Of a stretch of DNA of 64,000 nucleotides, positions 55,066 to 64,000 are shown piece after piece. Source of the stretch: Azorinus chamasolen (lineage: Eukaryota > Mollusca > Bivalvia > Cardiida > Solecurtidae); contig OY755241.1 of assembly GCA_963576725.1 (NCBI GenBank), forward strand, positions 77,610,701 through 77,674,700, in the 5' to 3' direction. The first letter of the stretch is position 1, and every line of letters begins with the position of its first letter. The translations under genes were made by a program, and so were the position numbers. A model generated the notes under the pieces. It was not told the origin of the DNA, did not search any database, and was given only the letters and a program-made list of their open reading frames with translations.

Positions 55066-55838
55066 GACATCCTTCATCCGCCCACGGTAGGCTAAAAATT
55101 AAATAATATACATGTAGACAGTACATGTACTGAACATGTCACATGTGTGTATCCCTCATCCGCCCGCAGTAGGCTAAAGGTTAAATAATATACATGTAGA
55201 CAGTACATGTACTGAACATGTCACATGTGTGTATCCCTTATCCGCCCACAGTAGGCTAAAAATTAAATAGTATACATGTAGACAGTACATGTACTGAACA
55301 TATCACAGTAGGCTAAAGATTAAATAATATACATGTAGACAGTACATGTACTGAACATGTCACAGTAGGCTAAAGATTAAATAATATACATGTAGACAGT
55401 ACATGTACTGAGCATGCCACAGTAGGCTAAAGATTAAATAATATACATGTAGACAGTACATGTACTGAACATGTCACAGTAGGCTAAAGATTAAATAGTA
55501 TACATGTAGACAGTACATGTACTGAACATGTCACATGTGTGTATCCCTTATCCGCCCACAGTAGGCTAAAGATTAAATAATATACATGTAGACAGTACAT
55601 GTACTGAACATGTCACAGTAGGCTAAAGATTAAATAATATACATGTAGACAGTGCATGTACTGAACATGTCACAGTAGGCTAAAGATTAAATAATATACA
55701 TGTAGACAGTGCATGTACTGAACATGTCACAGTAGGCTAAAGATTAAATAATATACATGTAGACAGTGCATGTACTGAACATGTCACAGTAGGCTAAAGA
55801 TTAAATAATATACATGTAGACAGTACATGTACTGAACA
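55066..55838 (+). repeat. 57/82-bp tandem array
   Basis: Units of 57 bp (CACAGTAGGCTAAAGATTAA, ATAATATACATGTAGACAGT, ACATGTACTGAACATGT) mix with 82-bp units carrying an extra CACATGTGTGTATCCCTTAT CCGCC. About 12-13 units. Each contains the palindrome CAGTACATGTACTG. It lies in the intron between monooxygenase exons at 56242 and 54421. Confidence 0.95.
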
Positions 55839-56241
55839 ATTGTCCAGTGTGGTCATGTGATGTCACATTTGTGTATCAACATTGTCCTTGTCGTGTGAAT
55901 CGTTTGTCATTTTGTCCAGTGAATGTGCTTGTTTACAAGAGAATGCGTGTTTGATTGGATACAAGTGACCACAACAGCTTTACAGATTGCCCCGTCCTCC
56001 TTATCAGCCTACATTAAGCACATTTCAATTGGGTCACATAAGAGGAGGACACGAGTCTCCATCATATACATGTATCCACAATTATATACAAATTCTATAT
56101 TCATGTAAAGAAGAATATATTTTTCCTGACCGTCAACTGTCAGTGTGTCTAATAAATAACTTATTTTAGCTTTACAAGTTAAACTACATTTGTATTATAA
56201 ATTAAAACAGTGCGCACGTGACATTAGAAAATAACACAAAC

Positions 56242-56411
56242 CTGGAAAGAACCGTATCGGTAGCCTTTAGATCCACCAACCAGGAAGCCCGTTTCTGGAT
56301 GGAAACATTCGCCGGCCATGCCCACGGCCCATATGCCGATAATATCCAAACACCCAAAGTTCGCGCCCATTCCACAGTTGTAGGGTTCGTTCAGTGGTAC
56401 ATCGATGTCAC
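56242..56411 (-). CDS. MOXD1/DBH-like monooxygenase, exon with W-A-V-G motif
   Basis: Reads G-DIDVPLNEPYNCGMGANF, then GCLDIIGIWAVGMAGECF, HPETGFLVGGSKGYRYGSFQ. C-x-x-I-x-x-x-W-A-V-G-x-x-x-E-x-F-x-x-P-E-x-x-G-x-x-x-G is the known first-copper-domain segment. The acceptor (TATTTAAAG) has a poor pyrimidine tract, but phase 1 agrees with the G left by the exon at 61767. The donor is GTTTGT, a weaker site, and phase 0 agrees with F-H-W-N-N-P. The start could differ by a few codons. Confidence 0.8.
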
Positions 56412-56804
56412 CTTTAAATACAGAACCTCTCAAAATCGACCATTTGTTACTCACATCCTCTTGGCCATTTCCTTTTTACCATTTTTGTATTTCTTCTTGT
56501 TATAATTTAAGTTGATAGTACATGTATTATTCTTATCGCTTTCGCCGCCATAAGTGAATGTGAGATAACATTTTCAAACAGTTTGGATTGAGATGAGAGG
56601 TCGAGTCATTCGGTGTCTCGTCATGATCTAAGCTTTTTGACTACGCTATTTGAATACGCTATTTGACACACTGACTACGCTTATATGACAAATTTGAAAA
56701 ACAAAACAAACTCCAGTTGAAAAGAAGAAAGACAAGGAAACTTATTTGGTAGCGAACGTTAGGCAGGATCGACTGAGAAAAGATGTAATCAAGTGTCTAA
56801 TTAG

Positions 56805-57106
56805 TCACAAAGATACGCAGACAGACCATCGTACAAATAGACATACACAAGCAGACACACAGACAGAGACACAGATACACAGAAAGACACACATAAACAG
56901 GCAGATACACAGATAGACACACAGACAAAAATATAGACACACAGGCAGACAGCAACACAAAGAGACAGACACACAAGGGCAGACACGCATGCCAACACAC
57001 AGAGAAGACACAGACATACAGTCACATATACAGCCACATATATACAGCAACACAGACAGACACATACTGACACACATGTCACATACAGACACAGGGACAC
57101 AGATAC

Positions 57107-57147
<41 letters not shown>

Positions 57148-59058
57148 TACAGATACACGGAAACACAGAGAGAAAGACACATCGACACACATACCGACAG
57201 ACACACAGACAGGCACACATACAGACACACATACCGACAGACACACAGACAGACACACAGACAGACACACATACAGACACACATACCGACAGACACACAG
57301 ACAGACACACAGACAGACACACATACAGGCACACATACAGGCACACATACCGACACACATACAGGCACACATACCGACAGACATACCGACAGACACACAG
57401 ACAGACACACAGACAGGCACACATACAGGCACACATACCGACAGACACACAGACAGACACACAGACAGACACACATACAGACACACATACAGACACACAT
57501 ACCGACAGACACACAGACAGACACACAGACAGGCACACATACAGACACACATACAGGTACACATACAGATTCACATACCGACAGACACACAGACAGGCAC
57601 ACATACAGACACACATACAGGCACACATACAGGCACACATACCGACAGACACACAGACAGACACACATACAGACACACATACAGACAGACATACCGACAG
57701 ACACACAGACAGGCACACATACCGACACACATACAGGCACACATACAGGCACACATACCGACAGACACACAGACAGACAGACATACCGACAGACATACCG
57801 ACAGACACACAGACAGACACACATACAGACACACATACCGACAGACACACAGACAGGCACACATACAGGCACACAGACAGACACACATACAGGCACACAT
57901 ACAGACACACATACCTACACACATACCGACAGACATACAGACAGACACACAGACAGACACACATACAGACACACATACCGACACACATACCGACAGACAC
58001 ACAGACAGACACACATACAGGCACACATACAGGCACACAGACAGGCACACATACAGACACACATACAGACACACATACCGACAGACACACATACAGACAC
58101 ACATACAGACACACAGACAGGCACACATACAGGCACACAGACAGACACACAGACAGACACACAGACAGACACACATACAGACACACATACCGACAGACAC
58201 ACAGACAGGCACACATACAGACACACATACCGACAGACACACAGACAGACACACATACCGACAGACACACATACAGGCACACATACAGACACACATACCG
58301 ACAGACACACAGACAGACACACAGACAGACAAACATACAGGCACACATACAGGCACACATACCGACACACATACAGTCACACATACCGACAGACATACCG
58401 ACAGACACACAGACAGACACACAGACAGGCACACATACAGGCACACATACCGACAGACACACAGACAGACACACAGACAGACACACATACAGACACACAT
58501 ACCGACAGACACACAGACAGACACACAGACAGGCACACATACAGACACACATACAGGCACACATACAGGCACACATACCGACAGACATACCGACATACAC
58601 ACAGACAGACACACAGACAGGCACACATACAGACACACATACCGACAGACACACAGACAGACACACATACCGACACACATACCGACAGACACACAGACAG
58701 ACACACAGACAGGCACACATACAGGCACACATACCGACACACATACAGGCACACATACAGATTCACATACCGACAGACACACAGACAGACACACAGACAG
58801 ACACACAGACAGGCACACATACAGACACACATACAGGCACACATACAGGCACACATACCGACAGACATACCGACAGACACACAGACAGACACACGGACAG
58901 GCACACATACAGACACACATACAGGCACACATACAGATTCACATACCGACAGACACACAGACAGACACACATACAGACAGACACACAGACAGACACACAG
59001 ACAGACACACAGACAGGCACACATACAGACACACATACCGACAGACACACAGACAGGG
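56805..59058 (+). repeat. 2.2-kb compound microsatellite (CAGA/CACA, CATACAGG)
   Basis: Built from 4-base multiples: ACAGACAG, ACACACAG, GGCACACATACA, ACATACCG. Because the unit is 4 bp and stop-poor, several frames on both strands stay open for up to ~690 codons (T/H/D/R/Q-rich on plus, C/V/S-rich on minus). These are not genes. It lies in the intron between monooxygenase exons 61767 and 56411. Confidence 0.97.
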
Positions 59059-59084
59059 TGGTAAAAACAGTCATACAGGGAGCG

Positions 59085-60880
59085 CCACACACAAAAGGGC
59101 ATGGCGCCCAAATATATTCAAACAGGATACAACACATTTACAAGACACAATATGATGTCACACACAAAAGGGCATGGCGCCCAAATATATTCAAACAGGA
59201 TACAACACATTTACAAGACACAATATGACGTCACACACAAAAGGGCATGGCACCCAAATATATTCAAACAGGATACAACACATTTACAAGACACAATATG
59301 ACGTCACACACAAAAGGGCATGGCACACAAATATATTCAAACAGGATATAACACATTTACAAGACACAATATGACGTCACACCCAAAAGGGCATGGCACC
59401 CAAATATATTCAAACAGGATACAACACATTTACAAGACACAATATGACGTCACACACAAAAGGGCACGGCACCCAATTATAATCAAACAGGATACAACAC
59501 GTTCACAAGACACAAAATGACGTCACACACAAAAGGGCACGGCACCCAAATATATTCAAACAGGATACAACACATTTACAAGACACAAAATGACGTCACA
59601 GACAAAAGGGCACGGCAACCAATTATAATCAAACAGGATACAACACGTCCACAAGACACAAAATGACGTCACACACAAAAGGGCATGGCGCCCAAATATA
59701 TTCAAACAGGATACAACACATTTACAAGACACAATATGACGTCACACACAAAAGGGCATGGTGCGCAAATATATTCAAACAGGATACAACACATTTACAA
59801 GAAACAATATGACGTCACATATAAAAGGGCATGGCGCCTAAATACAATCAAACAGGATACAACACGTTTACAAGACACAGTATGACGTCACGCACAAAAG
59901 GGCATGGCACCCAAACATAATCAATCCGGATACAACACATTTACAAGACACAATATGACACCACACACAAAAGAGCATGGCACCAAAACATAATCAATCC
60001 GGATACAACACATTTACAAGACACAGTATGACGCGACACACAAAAGAGCATGGCGCCCAAACATAATCAAACAGGATACAACACATTTACAAGACACAAT
60101 ATGACGTCACACACAAAAGGGCATGTCACCCAAATATAATCAATCAGGATACAACACATTTACAAGACACAATATGACACCACACACAAAAGAGCATGGT
60201 ACCCAAACATAATCAAAACAGGATACAACATATTTACAAGACACAATATGACGTCACACACAAAAGGGCACGGCACCCAAACATAATCAAACAGGATACA
60301 ACACATTTACAAGACACAATGTGACGCCGCACACAAAAGGGCATGGCACTTAAACATAATCAAACAGGATACGGCAACCAATTATAATCAAACAGGATAC
60401 AACACGTCCACAAGACACAAAATGACGTCACACACAAAAGGGCATGGCGCCCAAATATATTCAAACAGGATACAACACATTTACAAGACACAATATGACG
60501 CCACACATAAAAGGGCATGGCACCCACACATAATCAAACAGGATACAACACATCAACAAGACACAATATGACGCCACGGATAAAAGGGCATGTCACCCAA
60601 ATATAATCAAACAGGCTACAACACATTTACAAGACACAATATGACGTCACGCACAAAAGAGCACGGCACCCAAACATTATCAAACAGGATACAACACATT
60701 TACAAGACACAATGTGACGCCGCACACAAAAGGGCATGGCACTTAAACATAATCAAACAGGATACAACACATTTACAAGACACAATATGACGTCACACAC
60801 AAAAGGGCATGGCACCCAAAAATAATCAATTAGGATACCACAAATTTACAAGGCACAATATGACGTCACGCACAAAATGA
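59085..60880 (+). repeat. 73-bp satellite array with TGACGTCA
   Basis: About 24 units of period 73: AAAAGGGCATGGCGCCCAAA, TATATTCAAACAGGATACAA, CACATTTACAAGACACAATA, TGACGTCACACAC. By my reading about two thirds of units keep an exact TGACGTCA; others read TGACGCCA, TGACACCA or similar. One unit near 60360 is a fusion of partial units. Same intron as the microsatellite. Confidence 0.96.
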
Positions 60881-60884
60881 CACA

Positions 60885-61560
60885 GAACAATTAGCATATG
60901 CAAAACAGAGTAGAGCATAGGGTGAAGCAGAAGTACGGCCTATGAACGGTCAGTAGCAATAACGTCTACCGGGAGCTTGTTGAGGGTCCCCTATCTCACG
61001 CGTATCCGTCATTCTCCAAAGTCAAAATGTAAGTAAATCTCTCCTTTCAGATAACTTCAAAACAAAAATAACGATGCCAAGACAAAACAATATGAAACTA
61101 AAGCGTTAAACACAAGTGACATCACAAGGGTTGCACCACGTAGTATGCACAATCCATTTCTATACCAATACTTTAAACAGATTGAAATTAATATGAAAGG
61201 GTTCTTAAGATATTACTGCTTATATTTGGGAAAGAAAACAAACAAAAAAGACATCAATGGCATGTACCGGTCTACCCGATGGCCAGCGCAGTTAGGGGTA
61301 AGTACAGAAATGGCAAAATACAAACACCCAACTTCCTCCCTCTGTATGTGCCAATGTGGGTTTAAGAGAACGCCATTACAGAGTATTAGGACAAAAGCAA
61401 AGAAGGCAGCATAATGACTAGCTGTAAATGGGTCGATCACCAAGCTAGCAGTGAGATGCAGTATAGAGGGGTTAAAGCTATATATTTATTGATAAACAAA
61501 GAATCAAAATGTTTATGCCAAACAATTTTGCGAAGTTTGTAAATGACACCACCGTAAACC
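60885..61560. other. Intron sequence, no exon recognised
   Basis: Apparently single-copy. A plus-strand frame at 61145-61414 and its minus counterpart lack family resemblance. No hairpins. Confidence 0.4.
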
Positions 61561-61583
61561 TGCAGACACACAAAGGGACACAT

Positions 61584-61718
61584 AGTCAGGCAGACACACA
61601 CATGGACATATAGTCAGGCAGACACACACATGGACATAAAGTCAGGCAGACACATACATGGACATATAGTCAGACAGACACACACGTTGACATATAGTCA
61701 GACAGACATACACAGGCA
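61584..61718 (+). repeat. 28-bp tandem repeat
   Basis: About five units of CAGACACACACATGGACATA plus TAGTCAGG. Ends 14 bp from the duplicated donor segment of the adjacent exon. Confidence 0.85.
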
Positions 61719-61731
61719 AGCATTTAACAGT

Positions 61732-61797
61732 ACCGTTATATGCGGTGACTACTGTGTGGTGCATACCGTTACATGCGGTGACTACTATGTGGTGCAT
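61732..61797 (-). repeat. 33-bp tandem duplication covering the exon end and donor
   Basis: On the minus strand, ATGCACCACATAGTAGTCAC-CGCATGTAACGGT (61797-61765) is followed directly by ATGCACCACACAGTAGTCAC-CGCATATAACGGT (61764-61732), differing at two positions. Both copies carry a possible donor (GGTATG, GGTACT) in the same phase. Confidence 0.95.
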
Positions 61798-61946
61798 GAC
61801 GTTGGCATTGTCTATCTGCGGTATGTCGGCGATAAGGTGGTACTCAGTGGCCGTATCGTTGGGAAACTCAAACATCATACACATGTACGTCGTCTCACTC
61901 GCCGGAACTGGTGTCTTGGGCATGCGCACTGTGAAGTTGAATACAC
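61767..61946 (-). CDS. MOXD1/DBH-like monooxygenase, exon with CuH His-His motif
   Basis: A 180-bp exon, acceptor CTTTTCTTTCCAG, donor GTATGC. Reads VFNFTVRMPKTPVPASETTY, then MCMMFEFPNDTATEYHLIAD and IPQIDNANVMHHIVVTACN. It opens the first copper domain: M-P-x-x-x-V-P-x-x-x-T-T-Y-x-C, H-x-I, and M-H-H-I/M with the two CuH histidines at 61789-61794. It enters in phase 1 (two bases finish a codon), so at least one upstream exon exists, expected to carry the DOMON domain and signal peptide. None was recognised between 61947 and 64000. A tandem copy of its last 33 bp lies directly in the intron. Confidence 0.92.
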
Positions 61947-62063
61947 CTGGAAAGAAAAGACCACTCTCGTTTTAGCCATTGTTTGAATCTGACACGATAT
62001 TGTAACACAGACAAAATATGAAAATGCTATACATAGTGCGCCAGGTCTTACAAGTTTAACACG

Positions 62064-62210
62064 GTTACCTGATAGACACTCACATTTACGCAATTGTAGA
62101 CAGAGCAGACCCAGGACAGACTGATCCTGTTGGAGGAACATTATTAGAACCAACATGTCTGTGCTCATATGCAGCTGTAAACACCACCTCAATAGTCTTC
62201 ATTACGTCAT
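62064..62210. repeat. Degenerate MITE C fragment
   Basis: GTAGACAGAGCAGACCCAGG, then GACTGATCCTGTTGGAGGAA, with one arm only. Further right, CATATGCAGCTGTAAACACC resembles the C body. Confidence 0.5.
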
Positions 62211-62221
62211 ATGACAATTGT

Positions 62222-62765
62222 GTGTAATTGACTAAAATGGTGTGAAATGATGCAAAATAGTGTGCAGTAGTGAGCATTCGTGTGAAATAGTGTACAGTGG
62301 TACGAAATAGTGTTAAATAGTGTACATTGGTGTGAAATAGTGCACAGTGGTACGAAATAGTGTTAAATGGTGTACATTGATGTGAAAAAGTGTACAGAGG
62401 TACGAAATAGTGTTAAATAGTGTAAATTGATGTGAAATAGTGCACAGAAATGAACAGTAGAGTGAAGAGGTGTACATGTACAATAGTGTGAACTAGCATG
62501 TGGTAGTTTGAAATGGTGTACAGTGGTACGAAATGGGAAATATGTAACAGTGTGCAATAGAGTTTGAAATAGTCTGAACTGTGAAATCGTGTACTGTAGT
62601 GTGAAATGGTATACAGTGTCACTGTGAAGTAGAGTGTTAATTTAGAATTATGAGCAATAATGTTAAATATTGTGAACGTGTGTGCATTAGTGTAAAACGT
62701 GTGAAATAGTGTGCAGTGGTGTGAAACAGTATGGATTAGTAGGAAATAGTGTGTGATCCTATAAT
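62222..62765 (+). repeat. ~10-bp periodic repeat (GTGAAATAGT) array
   Basis: Decanucleotide words GTGTGAAATA, GTGTACAGTG, GTACGAAATA, GTGTTAAATA recur at near 10-bp steps, with a higher-order 40-bp pattern early on that decays to the right. Minus-strand frames (H/Y/F/T-rich) are spurious. Confidence 0.9.
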
Positions 62766-62768
62766 AAA

Positions 62769-63580
62769 CTAGAGGTTTCTGTCACAAAAACAGATGCCCC
62801 CACCCCCTGACACCCACACATACACACAGCGACATTTTGTCACAATTCTGTACATGAGAATTCGACCGGACAAGATGTGTGTCAGACAAACAACTCTAAT
62901 AAGCATGATATATAAAGGGAAATAACTCAAAATGTTGCTACAGTAGTAATGGGCTTGATTTATGATACTTCCCCTCATTATGCGCTTTCAACACCACATT
63001 TTTTCAGAAAAAAATTACAACAGCTAATAATTTTAAACATATTGAGTCATGGCCCTTGTGCATGGCTCTTTCTTTCATCCTGCTAATTCGACAGATGAAA
63101 TGTCATTCCAATAGCATCAGTAGAACAGGGGTTATTGATCGGACCAAACAATGCAACAGATTATTGTAACAATAACTCCAAACGTATCTAAGCCTGATTA
63201 ATGGCCCTTGTACATGACACTTTCTCTCATCATGCTCATTTCATGTATGAAGTTTCAATCCAATGTCATGATCCATATAGGAGTTATCGTTTGGACAAAA
63301 AAGGTGATAAAATGTACAAGAGGCAACCCTATTATAGAAGCCAAACTTATGACCCTTGTGCATTACACGTCCTCTCATCATGCTCTTTCCATGTACGAGG
63401 TTTCAATTTAATGGCATGCGCCATATATAAGTTATCGTCCGGACAACAAATGTGTGAAAAATGTACAAGGGGCAATAACTACAAATATTATTGAAGCCAA
63501 ATTTATGGATCTTGATCATGACACGTCCTCTCATTATGCTCTTTCCATATATGAAAGTTTGGCACCATTTTGATAACTTT
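62769..63580 (-). mobile_element. Helitron-like element, 3' end on the minus strand
   Basis: CTAG at 62769-62772 followed by AGGTTTCTGTCACAAAAACA is the reverse complement of the terminus seen at 6428 and 8445. The core has ~150-bp units (TTATCGTCCGGACAA, GGCCCTTGTACATGACAC, TCATCATGCTC) at about 63050, 63195, 63345 and 63470, matching the 7-8 kb element. Confidence 0.6.
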
Positions 63581-63865
63581 AAATTAGACCGACATACTAG
63601 CAAATACTGCAAACTCGGATCAAATTGCTCTCGCCTAAATGCACCACGACAAATAATGCAGTCCAAGATCAGGCACTTCACTTTTTGTCTCTAACTCTAT
63701 TTATATATCTGTGCTTTATTCCTTTGAAGTTTGCATTTATTTATTTTATTTCCTTATTTTACCAAATGATTTGACAAAATTGGTTTGCAGACAACAATTA
63801 GAAAGTTGGCGCCGAAATGTTAGAGATTTAACTATGCAATGGTTCTGACATTTGTTTGAATGTGA

Positions 63866-64000
63866 TTATCCCTATACCTCATCAATATCCAAGAAGTCTT
63901 AACTTCATTTTTTATAAAAACATTAGCTGAATCAGAAAAAAACCCACAGGCAAACAGAACAGACCCTGGTCAGACGGATCCCATTGCAGTCGTCTACAAA
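63866..64000. repeat. MITE family C, reverse orientation, cut by the window end
   Basis: TTATCCCTATACCTCATC left end, then GGCAAACAGAACAGACCCTG and GTCAGACGGATCC of the hairpin. Confidence 0.65.

Noticed and set aside
56801..59137. Very long open frames (up to about 690 codons) on both strands
   Set aside because: They arise from a 4-bp-based CAGA/CACA microsatellite lacking stops; composition is only a few residues and several overlapping frames are open at once.
59101..60790. Series of 66-codon frames spaced by 73 bp or multiples
   Set aside because: Periodic shadows of the 73-bp satellite.
62363..62622. H/Y/F/T-rich minus-strand frames
   Set aside because: They come from the 10-bp GTGAAATAGT array.
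61947..64000. DOMON domain exons of the monooxygenase
   Set aside because: Searched on the minus strand, but only repeats and unrelated frames are seen. They probably lie beyond the window.

Overview
This window is non-viral, non-bacterial eukaryotic DNA: AT-rich, intron-rich, and dense with short palindromic transposons, SINEs, Helitron-like elements and satellite arrays. The mix points to a marine bivalve, probably a heterodont clam. It contains hairpin MITEs, repeats with ~155-160 bp tandem cores ending in a hairpin plus CTAG, a SINE ending in repeated ACTC, and a MOXD1/DBH-like monooxygenase. I infer the taxon from repeat style, not from a marker gene, and cannot name the species.

Region 1 (0-11.2 kb, + strand): four phase-compatible internal exons (835-983, 1922-2021, 9039-9168, 11061-11215) of a PLAT-repeat, LOXHD1-like protein. 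They cover the end of one PLAT domain, a linker and the start of the next. The last exon has an in-frame TGA that a second acceptor 36 nt downstream would skip. Introns are full of MITEs and two Helitron-like elements.

Region 2 (11.2-36 kb): no confident multi-exon gene. It holds MITEs, dispersed repeats, a tRNA-derived SINE, a 650-bp foldback, a 36-bp minisatellite, and one unidentified possible terminal exon on the minus strand (29283-29528). From 30 to 35.3 kb there is a segmental duplication with direct and inverted copies carrying tRNA-like modules.

Region 3 (36-39.5 kb): remains of non-LTR retrotransposons. One is a broken minus-strand copy with ORF1 and the ORF2 endonuclease but no reverse transcriptase. 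The other is a short plus-strand fragment resembling a LINE ORF2 zinc-finger tail.

Region 4 (40.9-62 kb, - strand): at least seven exons, all phase-consistent, of a copper type II ascorbate-dependent monooxygenase (MOXD1/DBH-like). They run from the first copper domain to the stop codon; any N-terminal DOMON part lies beyond the window or was not seen. All six expected copper ligands are visible (His-His, His, His-x-His, Met). Its introns carry a 5.5-kb array of 49-bp units, a 57/82-bp array, a 2.2-kb CAGA/CACA microsatellite and a 73-bp array rich in TGACGTCA.

The most unusual pattern is that at least four palindromic MITE families with unrelated arms share the same central motif GCTCCTNNAGGAGC. 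Three have TTAA ends and one has TA/CAGT ends. Nested insertions give a direct view of TTAA target use, and the 49-bp satellite appears to have grown from the interior of one of these MITEs.
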